Shown here piece by piece: positions 25,448 to 32,705 of a stretch of DNA of 51,852 bases. The notes beneath the pieces are model-generated. The model saw only the letters and a list, made by a program, of their open reading frames with translations, was not told the origin of the DNA and did no database searches. How positions within the stretch are numbered: the stretch's first letter is position 1; each line of letters begins with the position of its first letter. Origin of the DNA: Blautia sp. (GTDB lineage Bacteria > Bacillota > Clostridia > Lachnospirales > Lachnospiraceae); the NCBI GenBank assembly GCA_017459635.1, contig JAFUCO010000004.1:1-51852 (forward strand), written 5' to 3'. Made by a program: the position numbers and the translations under genes.

Positions 25448-26465
25448 CAGCATCCGGATTCCAGGCTGCTAGTGTATTTTTTGAATAGTTCTTCGAAAGT
25501 GACTGGCAGACCTCCCACATGTAATCAGAAACGCTCTTCTTCATTGCAAGCGCTTCGTTGATGTCAAAGTCAACAAACTCGCCGTGACGGTATCCAACAA
25601 CACGGCAGGACTTGCCCTGCACCAGCAGGTCGACTGCGAGGGCGCCCATCATGGATGCATACACCCTGTCCTTGCAGGTCGGATTACCGCCGCGCTGCAT
25701 GTGGCCAAGAATGGTAGCCCTGGTCTCGATACCGGTAGCTGCTTCCAGACGCTTTGCCATAGCTTCGGAATGTCCGATGCCTTCTGCATTGATGATAATG
25801 TGGTGCTTTTTGCCCTTCTTACGGCTTTCGATAATATTGTTGATCAGCTTCTGCTCATCATAATCATATTTTTCGGGGATAAGGACATCCTCTGCGCCGT
25901 TTGCGATACCGCACCACATTGCAAGGTAGCCCGCGCCGCGTCCCATGACCTCGATGATACTGCATCTTTCATGTGAAGTAGAAGTATCCCTGACCTTGTC
26001 GATGGCTTCCATGGCTGTATTGACTGCCGTATCAAACCCTATTGTATACTCTGTACATGCAATGTCCAGGTCGATGGTCCCCGGCACGCCAATTGTATTG
26101 ATGCCAAGGTTGGCAAGCTTCTGGGCACCTGCGAAAGAACCGTCGCCGCCTATGACTACCAGGCCTTCAATGCCATGCTTGCGGCATATTTCAGCGCCTC
26201 TCTGCTGACCGTCCTCAGTACGGAATTCCGCGCATCTGGCTGTGTAAAGGATAGTACCGCCGCGCTCAATAGTGTCGGAAACATCCTTCCCTGTCATATC
26301 GATGATCTCCTCGTTCAGAAGGCCGTTATATCCTTTATATATACCCTTTACATTAAGGCCATACGTAAGGGCTCTCCTTACAACTGAACGGATCGCAGCA
26401 TTCATACCCGGCGCATCCCCGCCGCTGGTAAGCACACCTATAGTTTTAATTTTATTGCCTTCCAT
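25437..26465 (-). CDS. pfkA: ATP-dependent 6-phosphofructokinase
   Basis: A 342-residue glycolytic enzyme that phosphorylates fructose 6-phosphate. Motifs: IGVLTSGGDAPGMNAAIRSV (about residue 10), VVIGGDGSFAGAQKL with GGDGS indicating an ATP-type site (about 102), the catalytic segment PGTIDLDIACTEYTIGFDTA (about 125-144), and EVMGRGAGYLAMW (about 172). The usual TIDND is TIDLD here; the Asp that acts as base is kept, and I believe this variant is common in Lachnospiraceae. I start at MEGNK because GGAGG lies 8 bases before it. A promoter is upstream (TTGCTA, TAAAAT). The 3' end overlaps the rRNA methylase start. Confidence 0.97.
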   Translation of the reverse strand: MEGNKIKTIGVLTSGGDAPGMNAAIRSVVRRALTYGLNVKGIYKGYNGLLNEEIIDMTGKDVSDTIERGGTILYTARCAEFRTEDGQQRGAEICRKHGIEGLVVIGGDGSFAGAQKLANLGINTIGVPGTIDLDIACTEYTIGFDTAVNTAMEAIDKVRDTSTSHERCSIIEVMGRGAGYLAMWCGIANGAEDVLIPEKYDYDEQKLINNIIESRKKGKKHHIIINAEGIGHSEAMAKRLEAATGIETRATILGHMQRGGNPTCKDRVYASMMGALAVDLLVQGKSCRVVGYRHGEFVDFDINEALAMKKSVSDYMWEVCQSLSKNYSKNTLAAWNPDADEK

Positions 26466-26532
26466 ACGCATACCCTCCGTATAAAATTGCCGGGTGTTTA
26501 TACACCACGGATGTATCTTCTTTATGCCTGTA

Positions 26533-26561
26533 ATTTTACTTCATATCGGGAAATTTAGCAA
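26533..26561 (-). promoter_or_regulatory. promoter of pfkA
   Basis: Minus-strand -35 TTGCTA (26556-26561), 17-base spacer, -10 TAAAAT (26533-26538), about 68 bases upstream of the pfkA start, and just downstream of the inserted cloverleaf-like element. Confidence 0.65.
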
Positions 26562-26588
26562 TATGTTTTATTTATAAAAGAAAAGCCG

Positions 26589-26782
26589 GTTACTATTCAC
26601 GGCCCAGCCGCAAGCGGCTGGGTCTGAGCCCTCCATTCGGAATCTCGCCCTTACGGGCTTCACCGCCGTTTCACGGCTGGATTCCTCATGAAGGGCTCAG
26701 ACCCTGTAAGGAAATATACTCTGCTCTGCTCATGCAAGCATGGCAGAGCAGAGTATATGTCCTTACGGCCGTGAATAGTAAC
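26589..26782. mobile_element. cloverleaf-like MITE, copy 2, with 8-bp target duplication
   Basis: The same element as at 6084-6275 but inverted. Perfect 16-bp termini GTTACTATTCACGGCC and complement enclose the short GC hairpin, the branched GGGTCTGAGCCC arm and the long GTAAGG-A-ATATACTC hairpin. Flanking 8-mers AAAAGCCG (26581-26588 and 26783-26790) are an exact target-site duplication. The target was the T-run side of the TROVE gene terminator. Partial ends of the family are at 31754-31767 and 44312-44352. Confidence 0.85.
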
Positions 26783-26785
26783 AAA

Positions 26786-26825
26786 AGCCGGTTCTCTTCG
26801 CTTAGAAAAGCTCAGAGAACCGGCT
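26786..26825 (-). terminator. rho-independent terminator of the TROVE gene
   Basis: On the minus strand AGCCGGTTCTCT pairs with AGAGAACCGGCT (12 bp) and is followed by TTTTGTT. It lies 8 bases after the TROVE stop. The 3' arm is part of the 8-bp target site of the inserted element. Confidence 0.75.
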
Positions 26826-26832
26826 CTGATGT

Positions 26833-28287
26833 TTAGCCTGCCTTGATCATACCGTACCTTTCGGTGCCGATGATGCTCATCATGTTGGTGTAGGGATCCA
26901 TCTCTCCGCTCATCACCTGTGAGAATATCCTTGGGGTGCAGCCCGATACCAGGCATACACCCTGCTCGTTCATCCTCACGGGCTGCTGCCGGCTGCGTGA
27001 CTGGACATTCCAGAACACGACGCGCGGCAGCCTGTAGCCGGCGCGGTGGTACATCAACTTTGCCATCTCAAAGTTGCTCAGGGATGCATCTGCTGTACAG
27101 CGATCTAACTCCATATCCGATACAATGTACAGTGTGGACGGCATATCCTTCTGCCTTACATGGTTCTCCACTGCCGCCCTCAGTATCAATTCGAAGACCG
27201 CCTGAAGGTTGGTGTTTGCGCACTCATTGAAAGTGCGGCAGTAGTTGACCTTCTCTACTATATCCTTTCCCTTGATCTCGACAAGCTGAGGAGTTCTTGA
27301 AAAAGTAATAAAGTGGTTATGGAACATGCCATGGTTCCGCTCTGCAAAGTAAATTGCAAGAGACTGGGCCACAGCCGCCGGCAGCGGATCTCCGCCCCAG
27401 TACATTGAGCCTGAGCCGTCAGCCACAACAAGCGCGTTTTCATCATTGGTAAAGTCTTCAAGTGCCTTCCAGGTTATATCAAGGGTTTCCCTCTCATCTT
27501 CGTTCCTGCGATATGCCTTCGTTACGATTTCGTACGGCATCAGTGCACCGGTATGAAGAGTCGCTTCGCCGGTCTTTACCTTCGTCATAAATGTCTGATA
27601 ACGTTCCGTGTCGTTTCTCATAAAAGCGCGGCGGTACTTGAACATTGCCCTGGAAGGTTGTGCAGCATAATCAAAGGTGTAGTCACGGGTACGAAGGCTG
27701 TTCTCGATGATACGTATCTTAGCCCTGAGGGCAGACAGCGCCTTGCGGTACTGCGCATCATTCATATCAAATGCACGGGCCAGCTTCTTAGCCATCCTGA
27801 CCGTTTCCATATTGGAAGCGTTCACCGACGGGAGCCACTTGCCGAGAAGAGAAACCTGCTCTCCTTCCTCAAGTGCCCTGCAGTCCTTTATGAACTGCTG
27901 GCGAAGCACTTCCACCGCTTCCTGCTGCACAGGCGTATCAAGAAGGACAAGAATGTCATCCCAGCGGCCGAACTCCGCGATAAAAGGGAGGTTTCGTATA
28001 AGTGACATCTTCTCGTTCTGTGCAAGCCACCTGAGTATGGTACGGAATACTGACCTCTCACCAAGTCCGCCCCGGACATCACGCGCATAGAAGAGAATCT
28101 TCATGGCCAGATCCGGATCTTCCGCAAAAGCCCTGAGGAAACGGGTTTCGATCTCAGCATCTTCTGCGGCACGAAGCGCACCAACAGTCGCAAACAGGTC
28201 AAGGCACTCAGAGCCTGTGGTGCGCGGTGTCACTGCGCCATTCTCAGTATAAGCCCTGTTTACCAGCTTCTTAAGAAAATTCAGCAT
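26833..28287 (-). CDS. TROVE/DUF2828-like RNA-binding protein with vWA domain
   Basis: A 484-residue Ro60-like protein. The N-terminal two-thirds is a HEAT-like helical array typical of TROVE/DUF2828 proteins (TENGAVTPRTTGSECLDLFA, then KILFYARDVRGGLGERSVFR about residues 62-81). The C-terminal part is a von Willebrand A domain with an intact MIDAS (VVADGSGSMYWGG about 288; TLYIVSDMELD about 380). Ro-type proteins bind Y RNAs and misfolded RNAs through the ring centre and assist RNA decay or repair. I begin at MLNFLKK because AAGGAG lies 8 bases before that ATG. Upstream on the same strand are a 134-bp element, a candidate structured RNA, tRNA-Lys and two WYL regulators, which suggests an RNA-quality-control module. 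Exact family name (TROVE or DUF2828) is uncertain. Confidence 0.88.
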   Translation of the reverse strand: MLNFLKKLVNRAYTENGAVTPRTTGSECLDLFATVGALRAAEDAEIETRFLRAFAEDPDLAMKILFYARDVRGGLGERSVFRTILRWLAQNEKMSLIRNLPFIAEFGRWDDILVLLDTPVQQEAVEVLRQQFIKDCRALEEGEQVSLLGKWLPSVNASNMETVRMAKKLARAFDMNDAQYRKALSALRAKIRIIENSLRTRDYTFDYAAQPSRAMFKYRRAFMRNDTERYQTFMTKVKTGEATLHTGALMPYEIVTKAYRRNEDERETLDITWKALEDFTNDENALVVADGSGSMYWGGDPLPAAVAQSLAIYFAERNHGMFHNHFITFSRTPQLVEIKGKDIVEKVNYCRTFNECANTNLQAVFELILRAAVENHVRQKDMPSTLYIVSDMELDRCTADASLSNFEMAKLMYHRAGYRLPRVVFWNVQSRSRQQPVRMNEQGVCLVSGCTPRIFSQVMSGEMDPYTNMMSIIGTERYGMIKAG

Positions 28288-28320
28288 GATCATCTCTCCT
28301 TTCTCATTTTTTGAATTTCC

Positions 28321-28454
28321 GTATCTGTTCAGAACCCGTCCTGAACAGATACGCAACGGGCGATGCTCCGCATGCAAAATCGCCCGTTGCCTGCTAAAAC
28401 TACGTTTTCGTACGCCCTCAGCAGCAAGTGCTTCGGGCTGTTCTGAACAGTTAC
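28321..28454. mobile_element. 134-bp MITE with exact 8-bp target duplication (copy B)
   Basis: Same termini as copy A (GTATCTGTTCAGAAC ... GTTCTGAACAGTTAC), flanked by an exact 8-bp duplication GAATTTCC (28313-28320 and 28455-28462). The internal hairpin is GCAACGGGCGAT / ATCGCCCGTTGC, unrelated in sequence to that of copy A but equally paired. It lies in the 5' leader of the TROVE gene, 33 bases upstream of the start. A solo right end is at 51085-51103. Confidence 0.85.
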
Positions 28455-28483
28455 GAATTTCCTTCCTCTTTATCAGAGGAAAC

Positions 28484-28566
28484 AAGGCACGTTTGGCTGC
28501 TATCAGGATACAGTCTGCCTGACAATACTTAAAAGGTATTTGCATGGTGATTGCTGTACGTGCCTT
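28484..28566 (-). ncRNA. candidate Y-like structured RNA downstream of tRNA-Lys
   Basis: Starting 3 bases after the tRNA-Lys 3' end, the minus-strand RNA can close with a perfect 9-bp stem (AAGGCACGT with ACGTGCCTT). Inside are three small hairpins: GCA/TGC, AATAC/GTATT with a pyrimidine-rich loop CTTTTAA, and TCAGG/CCTGA. Length about 83 bases. A closed terminal stem with a pyrimidine-rich inner loop next to a TROVE gene is the layout expected of a Y RNA, but I do not see the conserved Ro-binding bulged helix. Called by eye only; it could be tRNA trailer or TROVE leader. Confidence 0.35.
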
Positions 28567-28569
28567 TAG

Positions 28570-28642
28570 TGCATCTGGCAGGCTTTGAACCTGCACCTCA
28601 CGGTTTAAGAGACCGTTACTCTGCCAGTTGAGTTACAGATGC
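28570..28642 (-). tRNA. tRNA-Lys (anticodon CTT)
   Basis: The complement reads as a 73-base cloverleaf: 7-bp acceptor GCATCTG/CAGATGC, D arm ACTC-AACTGGCA-GAGT with the GG pair, anticodon arm ACGGT-CTCTTAA-ACCGT giving anticodon CTT (Lys, AAG codons), 5-base variable loop, T arm GCAGG-TTCAAAG-CCTGC, and discriminator A. CCA is not encoded. All conserved tertiary positions (T8, GG in D loop, T33, TTCAA T loop) are present, so it looks like a functional tRNA. The tRNA is the only one in the window and stands between the WYL pair and the TROVE gene. Confidence 0.95.
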
Positions 28643-28756
28643 ATTTCGAAATTGTGAGATCATTCGTGACAGCTCAACTATTGCTTATTGATCTCTGTCA
28701 TTTCGTTTCTATGTGCATACTTTAACATTCCCTGCTTACAGTTTCCCGGAAAAAAA

Positions 28757-28788
28757 GTTGCGACAGTGTTTTTTACACTGTCGCAAAC
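28757..28788 (-). terminator. terminator overlapping the WYL stop codon
   Basis: On the minus strand GTTTGCGACAGTGT pairs with ACACTGTCGCAAC across a short A-rich loop and is followed by seven T. The 5' arm is the last five codons of the WYL gene (LFATV) and the TAA stop is at the loop, so coding end and terminator are the same DNA. Confidence 0.85.
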
Positions 28789-29681
28789 AATTCCTTCTGT
28801 CTTTCTATTCTTTCTTTTATTAGAGAAGCAAACCTTTCAGGCTCTGTCACCCTGATCACCGGGCCGAAGGAAAGAATACGGATCACCATCTCGGTCTCAT
28901 CCTGGCGGTCATATTTAAGTGTAACACGGTACTTTTTGTCATCCATCCTTTTTGTTTCTTTCTCAAGATGAGAAAAATGCAGGAGGACCCGTTCAAGCGC
29001 ATTGCGGCGGTCTTCAAGCTCAAACGTAACATAGTCGGTTACAGCTTCTTTCATTTTCATTGGCTGATCATAATAGGCAAAAGCGCACTCTCTGATACGG
29101 GACAGATTGATGGCCCAACGGCGTCTCTTTCCCGCAGCTATCAGCCTGAAGCGGTTATCCTTCTCAGAGTATTCCAGATAATAAGGGGTTACGACGATAC
29201 CAGGCTTCGAGTTGTGACCTGTCTCAAAGCTTACAAAGAGGTTCCTTTTCTCACGCAGTGCCTGCAGTATTGTGCGAAAATGCTCTATATATTCCGTATC
29301 CTGATAATCATCTCCATCCGTGTAGCGATCATAATAGACCACCATATCCGGTGTGAAAAGCGGCCTGATGTCCTCCAGCCCCGTCATGTCCGGTTGGAAA
29401 AGCTGTATCCTCTCATCCAGCAGGAGCGATTTCAGCCAGCGCTTCTCGAGAAGCGTCACTGGCATTGAAGGCTCCTCAGAAAACGGCACGGAAAGATCCT
29501 TATGCATCAGCCGCCACTTTTCGCCTTTCAAACCATCCGGGATAGTCATAAAGCTCTCCCCGAATGCCTGCTCCTGCACAAGCCGGTTCAATTCTCTGCC
29601 TGTAAGATTTCCGGACAGTGCTTCTTTCAGGATTAATGACACTGTGCGGAAATAACTTCCATATATCTCATGGAACAGCAT
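28773..29681 (-). CDS. WYL-domain regulatory protein, second of a pair
   Basis: A 302-residue protein. The N-terminal 120 residues are helical without an obvious HTH. The WYL-type ligand/nucleotide-binding domain spans about residues 140-225 (NLFVSFETGHNSKPGIVVTP, then YYLEYSEKDNRFRLIAAG and RRWAINLSRIREC), with the usual W-x-L replaced by YYLEYS / RFRLIA phrases. A C-terminal WCX-like extension follows (VTLKYDRQDETEMVIRILSFG). WYL proteins are regulators whose domain senses nucleic acid or nucleotide ligands and are frequent in RNA-repair and phage-defence loci. It starts 16 bases after the stop of the other WYL gene, so the two are an operon ended by a terminator that overlaps its own stop codon. 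Confidence 0.88.
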   Translation of the reverse strand: MLFHEIYGSYFRTVSLILKEALSGNLTGRELNRLVQEQAFGESFMTIPDGLKGEKWRLMHKDLSVPFSEEPSMPVTLLEKRWLKSLLLDERIQLFQPDMTGLEDIRPLFTPDMVVYYDRYTDGDDYQDTEYIEHFRTILQALREKRNLFVSFETGHNSKPGIVVTPYYLEYSEKDNRFRLIAAGKRRRWAINLSRIRECAFAYYDQPMKMKEAVTDYVTFELEDRRNALERVLLHFSHLEKETKRMDDKKYRVTLKYDRQDETEMVIRILSFGPVIRVTEPERFASLIKERIERQKELFATV

Positions 29682-29697
29682 CTACAATCACCCCTCC

Positions 29698-30963
29698 TCA
29701 GCACAGACAGCCGTCCCCTGTATACTTGCCCTCGTCGAGCGCAGGACAGGCATATGGGCCATCCCCTGTGCATTTGTCCAGATCATCAAAGAACCGGCTT
29801 ATCACCAGCTTGTCCGTGCACCTGAGGTCTGTTATCCGGCCAATAAATGTCCTCAGCCACGGCAGCATTTCAATAGCATTGTAAACATCGGCTGTGAAAC
29901 GCCAGTGGGTTTCATCGATCTGTTCCACCGTTCCGCAGCGTTTTTCACGCATGAGCCTTCCGGGAATAAAATTTTCTTCGGGTCCGGCATATATGGTCAT
30001 TTCAATATGCTCCAGATGCATGCTGTTATTTCCCGTCACCCCCCAGAGATGTGAACAGAAGTCATTCAGCTGGTTTTTCATGTCATCATCTGTTTCGTAG
30101 ATCTTACCTGTTTTTATACTGTCAATAAGATCGACCCTGTAGAAGGAAAAGCGCCCGCTTCCGGGAGACATGCCCAGAAGATATTGCCGCCCTGTCTGAG
30201 TGCCTATATATATCTTCAAAGGCAGTACATGTATCTTCTGTTTATGTGCAGTAAACGTAATCAGGCGTTGTTCCCCGATAGCTTCGAACAGTTCATACAG
30301 TATCTCACTGTCAAGAGCATTGAGAATATAATGGTGTTTGAAGCGAAAGTATGTGAACCTCTCAGGCAGTCGATCCTGAATAAAGGAACCGATTACTCCA
30401 AGCGGTGATGCTTCCGAATAAAAAGCTGTGGCAGCATCCCAAACGCTTAAGTCTACATTGTCCTCACTATGTATATAGACAGTCTCACGACCTCGTTTCT
30501 TCTTTTCTACAAGCCCCAGAGAAACATACTCTTTGAGCTTATTCCTGACCGTTGACTCATCCGGCAGATCATCCTTTTCAAACTCCGAAAGCCTGTCCGT
30601 CAGTTCATCCATTATTTCATTTATGGAAAAGCCGTCGTCCGCCTTCAGTATATCCATAAGGTGAAAATGCAGTGTAATATCTGTGTCCGTGAAGCTTTTT
30701 GTCCGGAATGCCCGGTACAGAGGATTCTCCGGAACTGCCCTGCTGTCCACCGAAAGAAACACTCTCCGTCCTTCCTTATCCTGCCCGAAGGACATGTAAT
30801 CCCCCAGCCAACTCTCCACCCGGCGCCGCTCATTATCATAGCTCCGCGCACTCTTCTGTGTAAACTCACTGCGGTGTTGAAAGCCATAAACATAGAATGA
30901 ACGAAGATAGGTGCGGATACGGTTAAAATTTTTAATCAGTTCACTGTAGGCCAGAAAGATCAC
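29698..30963 (-). CDS. WYL-domain regulator with N-terminal winged-helix segment
   Basis: A 421-residue protein. After about 90 residues of unclear fold comes a winged-helix-like segment (FSINEIMDELTDRLSEFEKD, STVRNKLKEYVSLGLVEKKK, about 112-160), then a WYL domain (about 235-310: QRLITFTAHKQKIHVLPLKI and QYLLGMSPGSGRFSFYRVDLIDSI) and a WCX domain to the end. It probably acts as the DNA-binding partner of the neighbouring WYL protein. Start choice is unusual: the only ATG/GTG/TTG candidate is a GTG (30961-30963) that lies inside an exact 10-base match to the anti-Shine-Dalgarno (GGAGGTGATC). A CTG at 30952-30954 has correct 8-base spacing and could be the real start. A rough promoter (TTGTTT, TATGGT) lies in the preceding 130 bases. 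Confidence 0.87.
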   Translation of the reverse strand: MIFLAYSELIKNFNRIRTYLRSFYVYGFQHRSEFTQKSARSYDNERRRVESWLGDYMSFGQDKEGRRVFLSVDSRAVPENPLYRAFRTKSFTDTDITLHFHLMDILKADDGFSINEIMDELTDRLSEFEKDDLPDESTVRNKLKEYVSLGLVEKKKRGRETVYIHSEDNVDLSVWDAATAFYSEASPLGVIGSFIQDRLPERFTYFRFKHHYILNALDSEILYELFEAIGEQRLITFTAHKQKIHVLPLKIYIGTQTGRQYLLGMSPGSGRFSFYRVDLIDSIKTGKIYETDDDMKNQLNDFCSHLWGVTGNNSMHLEHIEMTIYAGPEENFIPGRLMREKRCGTVEQIDETHWRFTADVYNAIEMLPWLRTFIGRITDLRCTDKLVISRFFDDLDKCTGDGPYACPALDEGKYTGDGCLC

Positions 30964-31093
30964 CTCCTCCCTGAAATCACTTTTCAGGTGCTCGACTTAC
31001 TGGTGCCCGCAAGGCACCATACTTTGTCTATTTTTCAAAACAAGTAAGCGGATAGTTTCAATGTCATTATGGTTCCTTTCGCATATCTCAGCC

Positions 31094-31696
31094 TCACTGC
31101 CTGTTCCTGACCGCAAGCAGCCAGGCAGCAACATGTACCGCCTGCTGGAATTCTCCCTTCACGATCAGGTCTTCTATTTCCTGAGGAGAATGCTTTTCCA
31201 CATTCAGAAATTCTGTTTCATCAAGACTCTGCCCTGAAACTTTCCTGCAGTTTTCTGCCATAAGCAGGTATGCATAATTATCCGCAATAGTCGCGTTTGA
31301 CGGAACTGTAAGAAGATGCTTCCATTCATCTGATACACAGCCTGTTTCCTCCAGAAGTTCCCTTTTGGCGGCCTCCAGGATATCTTCGGAGGCATTATCA
31401 CCTGCCTCTCCGTATTCTCTGCCGTCTTTCCTTTCTATCCCTCCTGCGGGGAATTCAGTAGTCACCTGCTTAATACCCTGACGGAACTGGCGGACACAAA
31501 GAACCATCCCCTCCGTATCAAAAGCAACTATCACAACATAATCCCTTCGGCTATATGAATAATAAGGTTCAAACTCTCTGCCGTCCGGAAAACGATAAGC
31601 CGATCTTCTGAAGTCTATCCACTCATCCTGTACAATATGCTCTGTACGGATCTCCTCCCACTCAAGTCTGTTAATACTCTTCTTCTCAGTAACCAT
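31094..31696 (-). CDS. NUDIX hydrolase, ADP-ribose pyrophosphatase-like
   Basis: A 200-residue cytoplasmic pyrophosphohydrolase that cleaves X-linked nucleoside diphosphates, most like the ADP-ribose/ADP-sugar group. The NUDIX box is visible: GG(IERK...) followed by AAKRELLEETGCVSDEW, giving G-x5-E-x7-REUxEExG with an insertion of acidic residues (EYGEAGDNASEDI) between the first Gly and the REL helix. The N-terminus has the beta strands VVIVAFDTEGMVLCVRQFRQ typical of ADP-ribose pyrophosphatases. I start at MVTEKK because GGAG is 7 bases before it; the longer frame would include a partial inverted-repeat element (ACGGCCGTGAATAA). Followed by a small DUF6472 gene upstream on the same strand. 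Confidence 0.92.
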   Translation of the reverse strand: MVTEKKSINRLEWEEIRTEHIVQDEWIDFRRSAYRFPDGREFEPYYSYSRRDYVVIVAFDTEGMVLCVRQFRQGIKQVTTEFPAGGIERKDGREYGEAGDNASEDILEAAKRELLEETGCVSDEWKHLLTVPSNATIADNYAYLLMAENCRKVSGQSLDETEFLNVEKHSPQEIEDLIVKGEFQQAVHVAAWLLAVRNRQ

Positions 31697-31752
31697 ATTA
31701 ATCTCCATTCCGCTGTTTTCGACCGACAGCGCAAACACTGTTACTCCATTCC

Positions 31753-31768
31753 TACGGCCGTGAATAAC
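31753..31768. repeat. solo end of the cloverleaf-like MITE
   Basis: ACGGCCGTGAATAACC matches the terminus of the elements at 6084 and 26589. Only the end remains, lying in the gap upstream of the NUDIX gene; the rest of the element is missing. Confidence 0.5.
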
Positions 31769-31796
31769 CAAATACTCACGAAAAACCGTCTATGTG

Positions 31797-31973
31797 CTAA
31801 ATCTGTTTTCTTACAATGAGATACTCATCTCCGTTTCTGTAATAAGGACACTTTTTATAATCTTCCTGGCTTACCCGCCAGAAATCGTCCTCATCCATCC
31901 TGCAGTCACAGAAATACTCTTCATATTCCTCATCATAAACGTAATAAGCACATGTGCCGCATAAACTATCCAA
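31797..31973 (-). CDS. small Cys-containing DUF6472 protein
   Basis: A 58-residue protein of the DUF6472 type, a tiny family frequent in Lachnospiraceae. Four Cys fit a metal or zinc-binding site: CGTC near the N-terminus, CDC in the middle (YFCDCRMDEDD) and KKCPYY near the C-terminus, which ends GDEYLIVRKQI as I recall for relatives. Start: a TTG with AAGGAG nine bases before it gives exactly the usual family length. A longer frame starting at an ATG 21 codons earlier lacks a ribosome site and adds residues unlike the family. Function unknown. It lies between the NUDIX and LOG-family genes, all on the minus strand. Confidence 0.75.
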   Translation of the reverse strand: MDSLCGTCAYYVYDEEYEEYFCDCRMDEDDFWRVSQEDYKKCPYYRNGDEYLIVRKQI

Positions 31974-32041
31974 TATGGGTTTCTCCTTTTCATAACTGTT
32001 AGAGACAAGTATACCAAAACAAGCGCAATATAGCAATCAGC

Positions 32042-32104
32042 GAACACAGGGGACAGTTCTGTGTGCTGATTTTTCAGCACACAGAGCCGTCCCCTGCTAT
32101 GTTC
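32042..32104. repeat. GGGGACGG repeat pair with CACAG arms
   Basis: Inverted pair with arms GAACACAGGGGACAGTTCTG and complement around a TGATTTTTCA centre, with a small insertion in one arm (CCCCTGCTATGTTC). It overlaps the 3' end of the LOG-family gene (stop at 32074), so part of the repeat encodes the protein's last residues. Confidence 0.8.
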
Positions 32105-32628
32105 ACAGCATCTTTGATTTCTTCCAGACTCCCGGCAAATATGACCTTATCCAGCATTTCCCCGGAAGCCAGTTTCATACCAACCATATGGGAAAGGAGA
32201 TTTTTGAGTCCTTCATAATATCCATAAAGGTTGTACACAATACACGGAGCCTTAAGATGGCTGAGGCAGATCTTCGATATCACCTCCGAAATCTCCTCCA
32301 GAGTTCCTGTTCCGCCCGGGAATGCGATAAAGGCATCACCAAGCTCTATCATTTTTGCTTTTCGCTCCGACATATCCTTTGTCACGATGAGTTCGGTAAT
32401 TTCGTTGTACTCAAACCCCGCATCGATAAAAAACTGCGGCTCAACTCCTGTGACCCTGCCTCCGGCCATAAGAACACTTTCTGCCAGTTCACCCATCAAT
32501 CCACATTTTGACCCCCCGTAGATAAGACGGTGCCCATTAGAACCGATCCACGAACCAAGCTCCCTCACGGCAGAGGCAAGACGCTGATCCCCAGGATCTC
32601 TTGCGCCAAGATATACTGTGATATTCAT
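32074..32628 (-). CDS. LOG-family (TIGR00725-like) protein
   Basis: A 184-residue Rossmann-like protein of the LOG/lysine-decarboxylase-motif family, whose members often hydrolyse nucleoside 5'-monophosphates to free base and ribose phosphate. The signature PGGTGTLEEI is present (about residues 105-114). Upstream segments IYGGSKCGLMGELAESVL (about 37) and ITELIVTKDMSERKAKMIEL (about 78) also match. The last ten codons (about KDAVNIAGDGSVC) run into a GGGGACGG repeat, so the C-terminus may have been altered by repeat insertion. The start ATG is preceded by GGGAGAAAAAC. Cotranscription with neighbours is possible. Confidence 0.93.
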   Translation of the reverse strand: MNITVYLGARDPGDQRLASAVRELGSWIGSNGHRLIYGGSKCGLMGELAESVLMAGGRVTGVEPQFFIDAGFEYNEITELIVTKDMSERKAKMIELGDAFIAFPGGTGTLEEISEVISKICLSHLKAPCIVYNLYGYYEGLKNLLSHMVGMKLASGEMLDKVIFAGSLEEIKDAVNIAGDGSVC

Positions 32629-32705
32629 GTTTTTCTCCCGATATCAGGTTATTTATGTAATTATCGAAAGACTGGTAACAACCCTGCACTATTTAGTAAA
32701 AGGTC

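Noticed and set aside
28570-28642. Possibility that the tRNA-Lys is a tRNA-like Y RNA
   Set aside because: All four arms, GG in the D loop, T33, TTC in the T loop and a normal anticodon are intact, so a functional tRNA is simpler. The neighbouring segment is listed as a separate candidate instead.
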